DNA of 15,672 bases from Sphingomonadales bacterium. GTDB lineage: Bacteria; Pseudomonadota; Alphaproteobacteria; Sphingomonadales; Sphingomonadaceae. The stretch covers positions 1-15,672 of the forward strand of contig JAIYAA010000344.1 of assembly GCA_027489295.1 (NCBI GenBank). The letters run 5' to 3'. The notes below the pieces were generated by a model that was not told the origin of the DNA, did no database searches, and saw nothing but the letters and a program-made list of their open reading frames with translations. Each line of letters begins with the position of its first letter. Position 1 is the first letter of the stretch. A program made the translations under genes and the position numbers. Shown here one piece after another: positions 1 to 8,414 of this stretch.

Positions 1-627
1 ACCCTCCGCTGCGGTGGCGGCGCATCGGGCATCCTCGTCTCGTCCAAGGCGCGAGACTGGGGCATTGGCGGCGTGGAGTTCCTGCGCTCGATCCCCGGCA
101 CGGTCGGCGGCTTCGTGCGAATGAATGGCGGCGCCTATGGCCGTGAGACCTGCGACATCCTCGTCGACTGCGACATCGTGCTCCGATCGGGCGAGCGGCG
201 CGTGCTGAGCAACGCCGATCTCGGCTATACCTATCGCCACAGCAGCCTGCCCGAAGGGGCGATCGTGGTGCGCGCCAGCTTCCGCGGCTTCGCCAAGCCG
301 TCGGAGGACATCCAGGCCGAGATGGACCGCATCGCCGCCGCGCGCGAGGAATCGCAGCCGCTGCGCTCCAAGACCGGCGGCTCGACCTTCAAGAACCCGG
401 AAGGTCACAAGGCCTGGGCGCTGGTCGACGCGGCCGGCTGCCGGGGCCTGCGCCGCGGCGACGCGCAGGTCAGCGAGAAGCATTGCAACTTCCTCCTCAA
501 CCTGGGGGAAGCGACCAGCGCCGACATCGAGGCGCTGGGCGAGGACGTCCGCGCGCGGGTCAAGGCGCAGTCGGGCGTGCAACTGGAATGGGAAATTCAG
601 CGGGTAGGTATTGCGCGTCATGACTGA
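1..627 (+). CDS. murB: UDP-N-acetylenolpyruvoylglucosamine reductase (MurB), 5' end missing
   Basis: MurB reduces UDP-GlcNAc-enolpyruvate to UDP-MurNAc with NADPH and FAD, the second committed step of cytoplasmic peptidoglycan precursor synthesis. The reading frame is open from base 1, so the N-terminal part of the FAD-binding domain lies outside the window; 208 residues remain. Visible landmarks are the FAD-binding stretch with EFLRSIPGTVGG and MNGGAYGRE, the arginine in YRHSSLP, the catalytic serine region GGSTFKNP near fragment residue 127, and the C-terminal glutamate in LEWEIQRVG. The short YRxS form without the extra loop fits type II MurB. The stop codon lies inside the start of ddl (8-nt overlap), so the two are probably translationally coupled. 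By dcw synteny murC should lie just upstream; this is inference. Identification is secure. Confidence 0.97.
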   Translation, partial: TLRCGGGASGILVSSKARDWGIGGVEFLRSIPGTVGGFVRMNGGAYGRETCDILVDCDIVLRSGERRVLSNADLGYTYRHSSLPEGAIVVRASFRGFAKPSEDIQAEMDRIAAAREESQPLRSKTGGSTFKNPEGHKAWALVDAAGCRGLRRGDAQVSEKHCNFLLNLGEATSADIEALGEDVRARVKAQSGVQLEWEIQRVGIARHD

Positions 628-1540
628 GACTCTCCACATCGCCGTGCTGATGGGCGGCTGGTCGGCCGAGCGCGAGGTGTCGCTGATGTCGGGCAACGGC
701 GTCGCGGAGGCGCTGGAGGGCCTCGGCCACCGCGTCACCCGGATCGACATGGACCGGAGCGTCGCAGCCAAGCTCGCCGAGGCGAAGCCGGACGTCGTGT
801 TCAACGCGCTCCACGGCACGCCGGGCGAGGACGGCAGCGTGCAGGGCATGCTCGACCTGATGGGCATCCGCTATACCCACTCCGGCATGGTCACCTCGGT
901 GATCGCGATCGACAAGCAGCTGACCAAGCAGGCGCTGGTGCCGCACGGCATCCCGATGCCCGGCGGGCGGATGGTGTCGCGCGAGGAGTTGTACCGGCAG
1001 GATCCGCTGCCGCGGCCCTATGTGCTGAAACCCGTGAACGAAGGCTCGTCGGTGGGCGTTGCGATCGTCACCGCCGAGAGCAATGTCGGCAACCCGATCC
1101 ACCCGGATGCGCGCGGCCCCTGGCAGGAATTCGACGCATTGCTCGCCGAACCGTTCATCCGCGGGCGCGAGCTGACCACTGCGGTGCTGGGCGACCAGGC
1201 GCTCGGCGTGACCGAATTGAAGCCCAAGAGCGGCTTCTACGACTATGAGTCGAAGTACACCGACGGGCTGACCGAGCATGTCTTCCCGGCGCAGATCCCG
1301 GACGACGTGGCGGAGGCCTGCAAGCGGATCGCGCTCGACGCGCACCGGTTGCTCGGCTGCAAGGGCGCCTCGCGCGCCGATTTCCGCTGGGACGACAATC
1401 AGGGCGTCGAGGGGCTGTTCCTGCTCGAGGTCAACACCCAGCCGGGCATGACCCCGCTCAGCCTGGTGCCCGAACAGGCGCGCCATCTGGGCATCGACTA
1501 TGCCAGCCTCGTCCAGCGTATCGTCGAGGAGGCCTTGTGA
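620..1540 (+). CDS. ddl: D-alanine--D-alanine ligase (Ddl)
   Basis: Ddl joins two D-alanines with ATP to give the dipeptide that MurF adds to the peptidoglycan stem peptide. The 306-residue length is normal for this ATP-grasp family. Visible motifs, numbered from the ATG at 620, are HGTPGEDGSVQG (about 65-76) followed by the YTHSG and DKQLTK stretches, the ATP-grasp loop EGSSVGV (141-147), and the C-terminal metal and substrate-binding run EVNTQPGMTPLSL (about 270-282). A TTG nine bases upstream is in frame, but the ATG at 620 is preferred because an AGG at 606-608 sits 11 nt before it and only 2 nt before the TTG. The start overlaps the murB stop, and the stop overlaps the ftsQ start by 4 nt, as expected inside a dcw operon. 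Nothing unusual was seen. Confidence 0.97.
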   Translation: MTETLHIAVLMGGWSAEREVSLMSGNGVAEALEGLGHRVTRIDMDRSVAAKLAEAKPDVVFNALHGTPGEDGSVQGMLDLMGIRYTHSGMVTSVIAIDKQLTKQALVPHGIPMPGGRMVSREELYRQDPLPRPYVLKPVNEGSSVGVAIVTAESNVGNPIHPDARGPWQEFDALLAEPFIRGRELTTAVLGDQALGVTELKPKSGFYDYESKYTDGLTEHVFPAQIPDDVAEACKRIALDAHRLLGCKGASRADFRWDDNQGVEGLFLLEVNTQPGMTPLSLVPEQARHLGIDYASLVQRIVEEAL

Positions 1541-2502
1541 GCCGCAGGCCCGCCCAAGCGCAGCGTGCGACCACCCGGCGCGGCGACAAGCCGAAGCCGC
1601 GCGGCACCGCGCGTCGGCCTGCCCGGGCGGGCATTCTCGACCAGGCGATCGCGGGCATCCCGCTGAGCCCGGAAACGCTGCACAAGGTCACGACCTGGAG
1701 CATCGTCGGCGCGGTCGGCGCGGTGGTGCTGACGATCGGCATTCTGGCGGGAGTGCCGCAGATGATCGGCGTCGGCATTGCGCAGGCGGTGGGCGATGCC
1801 GGCCTGAAGGTCGACGAGATCCAGATCGACGGGCTCAAGCGGATGGACCGCGCGACCGTCTACGAGCAGGTGCTCGACCAGGACTCACGGGCGATGCCGC
1901 TGGTCAATCTGGCGGATGTGCGCGCGCGGCTGCTGCGATTCCCGTGGGTGAAGGATGCGCGCGTCTCGCGGCGGCTGCCGGCCACGCTGCACATCGCGAT
2001 CGAGGAACGGATCCCGGCGGCGGTCTGGCAGAATCACGGCCAGCTGATGCTGATCGATCCCACGGGCGTCCCGCTGGAGCCGGTATCGGCCGAGGCGATG
2101 CCCGACCTGCCGCTGCTGATCGGGGAGGGTGCGAACACGCAGGAGGCGGCGCGCAAGCACCTGCTGGAGACCCAGCCCGGCCTCAAGCCGCTGGTCAAGG
2201 CGATGAGCTGGGTCGGCAATCGCCGCTGGGACATCTTCTTCACCTCGGGCGAGAAATTGCAGCTGCCGGAGGGCGAGGACGAGGCGGTGGCGGCGCTGCG
2301 CAAGTTCGTCGCGATCGACGGCACACAGCGCCTGCTCGGCCGCGGCTATGTGGGATTTGACATGCGCGACGCAAACAAGTTGGTTGTGCGTCGGCAGGGC
2401 GTGATCGAACCGCCGCCGCCGGTTTCGACGGCGCCGACGGCTGCACCGACCACACCGACAAAGACGACGCCGCCGGCGGGCACCGGCACGGGGGAAGGCT
2501 GA
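1537..2502 (+). CDS. ftsQ: Cell division protein FtsQ
   Basis: FtsQ is a single-pass inner-membrane protein of the divisome that links early cytoplasmic proteins to FtsB/FtsL and the septal synthase. The 321 residues show a basic cytoplasmic N-terminus rich in Arg/Lys/Pro (1-50), one membrane helix at about 52-75, a POTRA domain at about 89-160 (opening LKVDEIQIDGLKRMDR and closing with EERIPAAVW), and a C-terminal FtsQ beta domain. A 30-residue Pro/Thr tail (PPPPVSTAP onward) follows and is probably disordered in the periplasm. The start is a GTG in the GTGA overlap with the ddl stop, preceded by GAGGAGG at 1526-1532, a strong ribosome site. The stop shares one base with the ftsA start. The identity rests on domain order plus position; sequence conservation in FtsQ is low as a rule. 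Confidence 0.94.
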   Translation: MSRRPAQAQRATTRRGDKPKPRGTARRPARAGILDQAIAGIPLSPETLHKVTTWSIVGAVGAVVLTIGILAGVPQMIGVGIAQAVGDAGLKVDEIQIDGLKRMDRATVYEQVLDQDSRAMPLVNLADVRARLLRFPWVKDARVSRRLPATLHIAIEERIPAAVWQNHGQLMLIDPTGVPLEPVSAEAMPDLPLLIGEGANTQEAARKHLLETQPGLKPLVKAMSWVGNRRWDIFFTSGEKLQLPEGEDEAVAALRKFVAIDGTQRLLGRGYVGFDMRDANKLVVRRQGVIEPPPPVSTAPTAAPTTPTKTTPPAGTGTGEG

Positions 2503-3764
2503 TGGCGAAAGTAGCACCCGAGGGGTTGATCACCGCGCTCGACGTGGGATCGTCGAAGGTCTCGGCGCTGATCGCGCAGCGGACCGACGAGGGCAATCTG
2601 ATCGTGCTCGGCACCGGCCAGCGCGAGAGCCGGGGCGTCAAGCGCGGCTATGTCGCCGACATGCACGCCACCGAAATCGCGATCCGCGAGGCGGTGGAGC
2701 AGGCCGAGCGGATCGCCGGATTCAATATCGAGGATGTCTGGGTCAGCTTCTCGGCGGGCGGGCTGGTCTCCAGCGTCGTCAAGGTCGAGGCGGACCTGGG
2801 CGGCCACCGGGTCGAGCAGGCCGATATCGACGATCTCCTGAAGGCCGGGCGCGGCGCGATCGATCCGCAGGGGCGGATGGTGCTGCACGCGCAGCCGACG
2901 CGCTACACGGTGGACGGGCTGGGCGGCGTCAAGCGGCCGCTGGGGCTGCATGCCGATCGGCTGGGCGTCGACGTGCACGTCGTCACCACCGAGGGTTCGC
3001 CGGTGCGCAACCTCGATCTGTGCGTCCGCTCGGCGCATCTCGAGGTCCGCTCGATCATCGCGGCGCCGGTGGCGACGGGCCTCGCCTGCCTCACCGAGGA
3101 AGAGCGCGAGCTGGGCGTGGCGCTGGTCGAGATCGGCGCGGGGGTAACCAACGTGTCCGTTTTCGCGCAGGGCGTGCTGGCCGGGCTGGCCTCGATCCCG
3201 ATGGGGTCGGCCGACATCACCGACGACATCGCCGCCGCCTTCGGCACCGCGCGCGCCTGGGCGGAGCGGACCAAGTGTTTCCACGGTTCGGCCAACCTCT
3301 CCCCGCGCGACAATCGCGAGACGATCGACGTGGTGCCCGCCACCACCGAGGAGGGGCTGGAAGGGCCGCGGATCACCAAGGCGGCGCTCAACACCGTAAT
3401 CCGCCAGCGGCTGGAGCGGCTGATCGCGGAAATCAGCAAGGAGCTGAAGAAGCTCAACTTCCAGGAGCCGGTGGGTCGCCAGATCGTGCTGACCGGCGGC
3501 GGCGCGGAACTGGCCGGGATCGCCGACTATGCCCAGCAGGCGCTGGGCAATGCGGTGCGCGTCGGGCGGCCGCGCGGGCTGCTCGCGATGCCCACCGCGC
3601 ATGCCGGCCCGGCCTTTTCGACGCTGGCGGGACTCACCCAGTTCGCCGCGGCGGACCCGATCGACCTGCGCACGCTAGAGCCGAGCCGGCACCAGCTCGT
3701 CACCCGGGCGAGCCCGGGCGCGCTGTTCCAGCGGTTGATCGCTGCGTTCCGGGCGAATTATTAA
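2502..3764 (+). CDS. ftsA: Cell division protein FtsA
   Basis: FtsA is the actin-like ATPase that ties FtsZ filaments to the inner membrane and recruits later divisome proteins. The 420 residues are typical in length. Visible are the N-terminal phosphate-1 loop in TALDVGSSKVSALIAQ, the FtsA-specific 1C domain (about 80-170), a second phosphate loop reading LVEIGAGVTNVSVF, the adenosine-binding run IVLTGGGAELAGI, and a C-terminal amphipathic helix ending LFQRLIAAFRANY that should be the membrane-targeting sequence. The second loop differs from the usual DxGGGTT pattern (E for D, and V-N where T-D or T-S is common). The ATG overlaps the ftsQ stop by one base, with GGGGAAGG just before it at 2491-2498. 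It is followed by a 109-nt gap before ftsZ. Confidence 0.96.
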   Translation: MAKVAPEGLITALDVGSSKVSALIAQRTDEGNLIVLGTGQRESRGVKRGYVADMHATEIAIREAVEQAERIAGFNIEDVWVSFSAGGLVSSVVKVEADLGGHRVEQADIDDLLKAGRGAIDPQGRMVLHAQPTRYTVDGLGGVKRPLGLHADRLGVDVHVVTTEGSPVRNLDLCVRSAHLEVRSIIAAPVATGLACLTEEERELGVALVEIGAGVTNVSVFAQGVLAGLASIPMGSADITDDIAAAFGTARAWAERTKCFHGSANLSPRDNRETIDVVPATTEEGLEGPRITKAALNTVIRQRLERLIAEISKELKKLNFQEPVGRQIVLTGGGAELAGIADYAQQALGNAVRVGRPRGLLAMPTAHAGPAFSTLAGLTQFAAADPIDLRTLEPSRHQLVTRASPGALFQRLIAAFRANY

Positions 3765-3795
3765 GGAAAAGCGTCCGGCGGGGTGATACTCACTA

Positions 3796-3800
3796 GAGTC
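3796..3800. promoter_or_regulatory. GANTC (CcrM-type methylation) site in the ftsA-ftsZ gap
   Basis: The sequence GAGTC lies 74 nt before the ftsZ ATG in the only sizeable non-coding gap of the dcw cluster. In Caulobacter, GANTC sites in the ftsZ promoter are methylated by CcrM and affect transcription together with GcrA. That this single site acts the same way here is only an inference: one GANTC in a gap of this size is not improbable by chance, and I see no convincing -35/-10 pair around it. Confidence 0.25.
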
Positions 3801-3831
3801 GTCGCTTCGGTTCGTGCATCACAGATTATCA

Positions 3832-3859
3832 GGCGGCGCAGCGTCGAGAGTGCGCCGCC
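3832..3859 (+). promoter_or_regulatory. Stem-loop in the ftsZ leader abutting the Shine-Dalgarno
   Basis: GGCGGCGCA (3832-3840) and TGCGCCGCC (3851-3859) form a perfect 9-bp stem, eight of the pairs G-C, around a 10-nt loop. The ftsZ Shine-Dalgarno AGGGAG begins at the very next base (3860) and the ATG is at 3874. There is no T-run after it, so it is a poor terminator. It could protect the 5' end of a processed ftsZ mRNA, or affect ribosome access or the ftsA:ftsZ expression ratio. The structure is seen in the sequence; the role is inferred. Confidence 0.6.
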
Positions 3860-3873
3860 AGGGAGACCATAGA

Positions 3874-5343
3874 ATGAGTATCGATTTCCTTCCGCCCGAC
3901 GTGGACGAGCTGACGCCGAAGATCGCCGTGATCGGCGTGGGCGGGGCGGGCGGCAATGCCATCGCCAACATGATCCGCGCCGAGGTGCAGGGGGTCGAGT
4001 TCCTGGTCGCCAATACCGATGCGCAGGCATTGAAGCAGTCGGTCGCCTCGCAGCGCATCCAGCTGGGCGCGAAGATCACGCAGGGCCTGGGTGCGGGCTC
4101 GCGGCCCGAGATCGGCCGTGCGGCGGCGGAAGAGACGATCGAGCAGGTCCAGCAGTCGCTCGAAGGCGCGCATATGTGCTTCATCGCCGCCGGCATGGGC
4201 GGCGGCACCGGCACGGGTGCGGCACCGGTGATCGCCAAGGCGGCCCGCGACATGGGCATCCTGACCGTGGGCGTCGTCACCAAGCCGTTCGCGTTCGAGG
4301 GCAAGCGCCGCGCGCAATCGGCCGAGGCGGGCATCGAGGAACTGCAGAAGTACGTCGATACGCTGATCGTCATCCCGAACCAGAACCTCTTCCTGATCGC
4401 CAATGCGAACACGACCTTCAAGGAAGCGTTCGAGATGGCCGACGAGGTGCTGCAGCAGGGCGTGCGCGGCATCACCGACCTGATGGTGATGCCCGGCCTG
4501 ATCAACCTCGACTTCGCCGACGTCCGTTCGGTGATGCAGGAAATGGGCAAGGCGATGATGGGCACCGGCGAGGCGGACGGCGACGACCGCGCGCTGATCG
4601 CCGCCCAGAAGGCGATCGCCAATCCGCTGCTGGACGGCGTTTCGATGAACGGCGCCAAGGGCGTGATCGTCTCGATCACCGGCGGCGAGGACATGCGCCT
4701 GCTCGAGGTGGACGAGGCCGCGAACCATATCCGCGAGCTGGTCGATCCGGACGCGAACATCATCTGGGGTTCGGCGTTCAATCCGGAGCTGGAAGGCCGC
4801 ATCCGCGTATCGGTGGTCGCCACCGGCATCGACGCGAATGTCGAGAACCGCCCGGCCGCGCCGGCGGAACAGCCGCGCGTCTTCTCCTTCTCCACGCCGC
4901 GTCGCACCACCGCCTCGACCAGCGCGCCGGAGCCGGTAGCGGCCCCCGCGCTGGCCGTCGCCGCAGCGCCCGAGCCGGTGGCGCCGCCGCCGGTGATCGA
5001 GGAAGCGCCCGCACCGGTCGTCGCCGCGCCGGAGCCGGTTGCCGCGGCGCCCGCACCCGAGCCGACCCCGCCGGCCCCGCCGTCGGACGAGCTGCTGCTC
5101 GGCACCGAGGCACTGGTGCCGTCGCCGGCCCCTGTGCCCACGCCTGCGGCGGAAGCGCCCGCGGGTCGCCGTCGCTGGCTGACCGGCGGCGATGACGATG
5201 CCGACACCCGTCCGCGCGCCAAGACCGGTGGCACGCTGTTCGAGCGCATGGCCTCGGCGTCGCGTGGTACCAAGGCCACCGAGGAAGAAGACAAGGATCC
5301 GCTGGATATCCCGCGCTTCCTGCGCAGCCAGAACAACCAGTAA
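3874..5343 (+). CDS. ftsZ: Cell division protein FtsZ
   Basis: FtsZ is the tubulin-like GTPase that polymerises into the Z-ring at mid-cell. Numbered from the ATG at 3874, the 489 residues show the N-terminal nucleotide loop GVGGAGGN (about 21-28), the tubulin signature [10 protein letters not shown] (about 109-118), the T7 synergy loop NLDFADV (about 210-216), a Pro/Ala-rich linker from about 325 to 470 with repeated APEPVA units, and the C-terminal conserved peptide [10 protein letters not shown] (about 475-484), which binds FtsA and other anchors. The linker is long, as is common in alphaproteobacteria. An in-frame TTG 60 bases upstream exists, but the ATG is chosen because AGGGAG at 3860-3865 lies 8 nt before it and family N-termini begin close to this point. 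It is preceded by a strong leader hairpin and followed by a probable terminator. Confidence 0.98.
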   Translation: MSIDFLPPDVDELTPKIAVIGVGGAGGNAIANMIRAEVQGVEFLVANTDAQALKQSVASQRIQLGAKITQGLGAGSRPEIGRAAAEETIEQVQQSLEGAHMCFIAAGMGGGTGTGAAPVIAKAARDMGILTVGVVTKPFAFEGKRRAQSAEAGIEELQKYVDTLIVIPNQNLFLIANANTTFKEAFEMADEVLQQGVRGITDLMVMPGLINLDFADVRSVMQEMGKAMMGTGEADGDDRALIAAQKAIANPLLDGVSMNGAKGVIVSITGGEDMRLLEVDEAANHIRELVDPDANIIWGSAFNPELEGRIRVSVVATGIDANVENRPAAPAEQPRVFSFSTPRRTTASTSAPEPVAAPALAVAAAPEPVAPPPVIEEAPAPVVAAPEPVAAAPAPEPTPPAPPSDELLLGTEALVPSPAPVPTPAAEAPAGRRRWLTGGDDDADTRPRAKTGGTLFERMASASRGTKATEEEDKDPLDIPRFLRSQNNQ

Positions 5344-5352
5344 GAACGGCGC

Positions 5353-5387
5353 ACGGGTGGCACGGTTCGCCGGCCACCCGTCCCTTT
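5353..5387 (+). terminator. Probable terminator at the end of the dcw cluster
   Basis: Nine bases after the ftsZ stop, ACGGGTGGC (5353-5361) and GCCACCCGT (5373-5381) form a perfect 9-bp stem with an 11-nt loop, followed by the short pyrimidine run CCCTTT. The tail is weak for a Rho-independent terminator but usual for GC-rich genomes. A second, smaller hairpin (GCGGCG 5392-5397 with CGCCGC 5404-5409) follows directly and may add to the effect or lie in the leader of the next gene. Confidence 0.6.
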
Positions 5388-5430
5388 GTCAGCGGCGGTT
5401 CAGCGCCGCCCTGCCAACAATGTGGCCAGC

Positions 5431-7164
5431 ATGATCAGCAAGAAACATCTCGGCATCGGCGCGCTTGCGTCGGCGCTTCTCCTGGCCGCGTCTCCGGCGC
5501 TGGCGCAGGGGGAAGTCGTCCAGGCGCACAACCCGGATGCGGATGCGCTCGCCACGCAGATGCGGGTGCTCGCGGAAAATCCGCGCGACGTCGAGGCGCT
5601 GCTCGCGGCGGCGCGGCTGAGCACGCGGCTGGGCGACCTGTCCGGCGCGCTCGCGCTGCTCCAGCGGGCCGAGAGCATCGAGCCGGGCAACCCGCGCATC
5701 GCCAGCAACCGCGCCGCGGTGCTGGTCCGGCAGGAGCGGCCGGGCGAGGCGCTGCGGCTGTTCCAGCGGGCGGAAGCGCAGGGCGTCGACGTGCGCGAGT
5801 TCGCTGCGGATCGCGGCTTTGCCTATGATCTGCTCGGCCAGCCGCTGCTTGCCCAGCGCGACTACAAGCTGGCGCTGAGCCTGCGGCGCGAGGACGAGCT
5901 GGTGCGGCGCTATGCGCTGTCGCTCGGCGTCAGCGGCAACCGCGCCGAGGCCGAGCGCGAGCTGGATTCGCTCCTGCGCGCGCAGGATCGCGCGGCCTGG
6001 CGCGCACGGGCCTTCATCCTGGCGATGAACGGCGATGTCGCGGGCGCGGAGAAGATCGCCGAGACGATGATGCCGGGCGCAGCGGGCAAGAACCTGGTGC
6101 CCTTCTTCCGCCGCATGGCGACGCTGCCCACCGCCGATCGCGCCTTCGCGGTGCATTTCGGCGAATTGTCGCCGACGCCGGCGCGGCTGGCCGATGCCCG
6201 GCTGGCGCCGTCGCTGCCCGCGTATGGCGCGTCCGCGCCGGTGCAGGTCGCGCAGACCCAGCCGGTGAAGCCGGCGACGACGCCGCCGCGCGAGGATCCG
6301 CGTGGACGTCGCGCGACCAGCAAGCCCGCCCCGGCCCAGATGGCCAGGGCGGAGGTTGCGCCACCCGCGCGGCCGGTCACGACCCAGCCCGCGCCGCAGC
6401 CTGCCTATACGCCGCCGCCCGCACCGGTGCCGACCTATACGCCGCAGCCCGCGCGCGCACAGCCAAGCGCGCCGCTGCCGACGCGCCGCGTTGGCGCAGA
6501 AGATTCGGCGCTCGCCTCGATCATCGCCCATATCGACGTCCCCGCCAGCGAGCGCGCGGCGGCGAGCCGTCCGGTCGTGCTGCCGCCGACGGTCGCGACG
6601 CCGGCGCCCAAGCCGGTGGTGACCGTGCGCGCCAAGGCCCAGCCGAAGCCGGTCGAGGACGAGGAAGCCAAGCCCGCCCGGACTCCGCTCAAAGAGGGCA
6701 AGGCCGAGGAGGTCGCGGAGGCCAAGACGGGCAAGGCCGGCCTCAAAAAGGGCGCCAGGCTCGACGACGAGGGCGATGCCAAGCCCGGCAAGGCGAGCGC
6801 GAAGAAGGGCGCCAAGGACGAGGACGTCGCCGATGCCAAGCCGGCGAAGGGCAAGAAGGGCGAGCCCAAGAAGCCGGATCCCAAGAAGACCGACCCCGAG
6901 CGCGTCTGGGTGCAGGTCGCCAGCGGCGCCAACGAGGCGACCGTCGACCGCGCCTGGAAGACCGTGTCGGGCAAGGCGACCAAGCTGTTCAAGCCGCATG
7001 GCGGCTGGTGGATGCCGTTCAAGGCGACCAACCGGATCGTCACCGGCCCGTTCAAGAGCAATGGCGAGGCGCAGGCCTTCGTCAACAAGCTGGCGGGCGA
7101 GGGCGTCTCGGCGTTCGTCGTCACCAGCGAGGCGGGGCAGAAGGTGACCAGGATCGCACCCTGA
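5431..7164 (+). CDS. Secreted TPR and SPOR-domain protein
   Basis: A 577-residue exported protein likely to act in the periplasm at the division site. Residues 1-26 ([20 protein letters not shown] then ending ALAQ) form a clear Sec signal peptide with cleavage probably after ALA. Residues about 35-200 are helical tetratricopeptide-like repeats (for example the stretch with [17 protein letters not shown]). Residues about 265-400 are Pro/Ala/Gln-rich and probably disordered. Residues about 403-490 are Lys/Ala/Asp/Glu-rich with a 19-residue repeat. Residues about 490-577 form a SPOR domain ([19 protein letters not shown] to the end), a fold known to bind glycan strands stripped of stem peptides at septa. 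The ATG at 5431 is chosen over an upstream TTG because it starts the signal peptide, although its ribosome site is weak. Position right after ftsZ supports a division role, which is an inference. dgt follows 40 nt later, so the two may be co-transcribed. Confidence 0.85.
   Translation: MISKKHLGIGALASALLLAASPALAQGEVVQAHNPDADALATQMRVLAENPRDVEALLAAARLSTRLGDLSGALALLQRAESIEPGNPRIASNRAAVLVRQERPGEALRLFQRAEAQGVDVREFAADRGFAYDLLGQPLLAQRDYKLALSLRREDELVRRYALSLGVSGNRAEAERELDSLLRAQDRAAWRARAFILAMNGDVAGAEKIAETMMPGAAGKNLVPFFRRMATLPTADRAFAVHFGELSPTPARLADARLAPSLPAYGASAPVQVAQTQPVKPATTPPREDPRGRRATSKPAPAQMARAEVAPPARPVTTQPAPQPAYTPPPAPVPTYTPQPARAQPSAPLPTRRVGAEDSALASIIAHIDVPASERAAASRPVVLPPTVATPAPKPVVTVRAKAQPKPVEDEEAKPARTPLKEGKAEEVAEAKTGKAGLKKGARLDDEGDAKPGKASAKKGAKDEDVADAKPAKGKKGEPKKPDPKKTDPERVWVQVASGANEATVDRAWKTVSGKATKLFKPHGGWWMPFKATNRIVTGPFKSNGEAQAFVNKLAGEGVSAFVVTSEAGQKVTRIAP
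6721..6861 (+). repeat. 57-bp tandem repeat encoding a 19-residue Lys/Asp unit
   Basis: Within the TPR/SPOR gene, two full 19-codon units lie in tandem (6721-6777 and 6778-6834), followed by a partial third unit (6835-6861). The first unit reads [19 protein letters not shown] and the second [19 protein letters not shown]; the third begins AKPAKGKKG. The copies have diverged at DNA level. Each unit pairs a basic half with an acidic end, giving alternating charge in the linker before the SPOR domain. Confidence 0.8.
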
Positions 7165-7204
7165 CCCTTCGACAAGGGGGCAAGGCTCGGCTAGGGGCGG
7201 GCGC

Positions 7205-8371
7205 GTGAAACAGCTTTCTTCCTGGGCCTGTATGCCCGGCGATACCCGCGGCCGCCTGCACCCCGAAGCCGGCGGCGGCGCCCGCGGCCCGCGCGACGCC
7301 TTTCAGCGCGACCGCGATCGCATCATCCATTCGATCAGCTTCCGCCGTCTGCGCCACAAGACGCAGGTGTTCCTGGCGCCCGATGGCGACCATTTCCGCG
7401 TGCGGCTGACGCACAGTCTGGAAGTGGCGCAGATCGGCCGCGCCATCGCCCGCGCGCTGGGGCTGAACGAGGATCTGACCGAGGCGCTGTGCCTCGCCCA
7501 CGACATCGGCCATCCGCCCTTCGGCCATGCCGGCGAGGATGCGCTGGAGGCGGCGCTGGCTGGGAAGGGCGGGTTCGATCACAACGGCCACACGCTCCGC
7601 ACGCTGACGCTGCTCGACAGCCCCTATCCGTCGTGGGACGGGCTGAACCTCACCTGGGACACGCTGGAGGGCCTGGCCAAGCACAACGGGCCGATTCACG
7701 AACCGCAATGGGCGCTGGCCGCCGCCGACGCGGCGTTTCCGCTGGAGCTGGACAGCTGGCCCTCGCTCGAGGCGCAGGTCGCGGCGATCGCCGACGACAT
7801 CGCCTATGACAATCACGACATCGACGACGGCCTGCGCGCCGGGCTTCTGACGCTCGACCAGATCATGGAAGTGCCGATGATCGCGGCCGCCTGGGGCGGT
7901 GTCGAGGCGCGCTTTCCCGGCGTCAGCGCGAAACGGCTGACCGGGGAGCTGATCCGCTCGCAGATCGGATCGATGGTCAACGACTTCATCGCCGAGACCA
8001 GGGCGCGGATCGCGGAATCGGGCGTGACGACGGCCGAGGACGTGCGCCGCGCCGGGCGATGCCTGGCCGGCTTCTCGCCCGCGATGCGCGATGCAGAGCG
8101 GGGCCTCAAGCGGTTCATGTACGCGAACCTGTACCACCACCCCAGCCAGCTCGCCGCCGCGGCTTCGGCGCGGCAGGTGGTGGCGGGGCTGTTCGCCGCC
8201 TATGTCGACGATCCGGCGCGGTTGCCGCCCGAATGGCGCGATGCGCTGCCCGCCGAGGAGCCGTGGCGCAGCCGCCACATCGCCGACTTCATCGCCGGCA
8301 TGACCGACCGCTACGCCATCGCCCGCTACCGCGAGCTGTGCGGGACGATCGACCTGCCGGAAGGCTTCTAG
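7205..8371 (+). CDS. dgt: Deoxyguanosinetriphosphate triphosphohydrolase-like protein (HD domain)
   Basis: An HD-superfamily dNTP triphosphohydrolase that releases tripolyphosphate from dGTP or other dNTPs and helps balance nucleotide pools; the exact substrate in this shorter subfamily is often uncertain. The 388 residues carry the N-terminal signature [14 protein letters not shown], the first metal histidine in RLTHSLEV (about residue 70), the paired HD in [16 protein letters not shown] (about 97-112), and the later metal aspartate in [14 protein letters not shown]. The length matches the type 2 (dGTPase-like) group rather than the roughly 500-residue enterobacterial Dgt. The start is GTG with GGGGCGG a few bases upstream; the N-terminal [11 protein letters not shown] is a usual opening for this family. 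It is followed by a strong stem-loop and a convergent gene. In many alphaproteobacteria argS lies directly next to this gene; here it is 6.4 kb away. Confidence 0.93.
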   Translation: MKQLSSWACMPGDTRGRLHPEAGGGARGPRDAFQRDRDRIIHSISFRRLRHKTQVFLAPDGDHFRVRLTHSLEVAQIGRAIARALGLNEDLTEALCLAHDIGHPPFGHAGEDALEAALAGKGGFDHNGHTLRTLTLLDSPYPSWDGLNLTWDTLEGLAKHNGPIHEPQWALAAADAAFPLELDSWPSLEAQVAAIADDIAYDNHDIDDGLRAGLLTLDQIMEVPMIAAAWGGVEARFPGVSAKRLTGELIRSQIGSMVNDFIAETRARIAESGVTTAEDVRRAGRCLAGFSPAMRDAERGLKRFMYANLYHHPSQLAAAASARQVVAGLFAAYVDDPARLPPEWRDALPAEEPWRSRHIADFIAGMTDRYAIARYRELCGTIDLPEGF

Positions 8372-8378
8372 CGCCGGT

Positions 8379-8403
8379 CCCCCTCCCGCAGGCGGGGAGG
8401 GGG
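8379..8403. terminator. Stem-loop terminator between the convergent dgt and porin genes
   Basis: CCCCCTCCC (8379-8387) and GGGAGGGGG (8395-8403) pair perfectly over 9 bp around a 7-nt loop (GCAGGCG), followed on the + strand by CTTTGGGG. It lies in the 43-nt gap between two convergent stop codons, so it can serve both strands. GC-rich hairpins of the form CCCCTCCCGC/GCGGGAGGGG are, to my knowledge, common between genes in sphingomonads, so it may also be one copy of a dispersed intergenic repeat. Confidence 0.7.
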
Positions 8404-8414
8404 CTTTGGGGTCG

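Noticed and set aside
2346..3602. Open frame of 418 codons antisense to ftsA
   Set aside because: Composition is that of a complement-strand shadow and it has no recognisable motif; ftsA is clearly the gene.
3735..3764. TTGATC and TATTAA as a promoter at the 3' end of ftsA
   Set aside because: Match to the -10 box is only four of six and the bases are fixed by ftsA codons; not convincing enough to call.
3819..5363. Long open frame of 514 codons antisense to ftsZ
   Set aside because: It is Ser/Ala/Pro-rich low-complexity sequence produced by the complement of a GC-biased gene; ftsZ on the other strand is certain.
7165..7178. Small hairpin CCCTT-CGAC-AAGGG between the SPOR gene and dgt
   Set aside because: Only 5 bp with no T-run, in a 40-nt gap; likely chance, and the genes may be co-transcribed.
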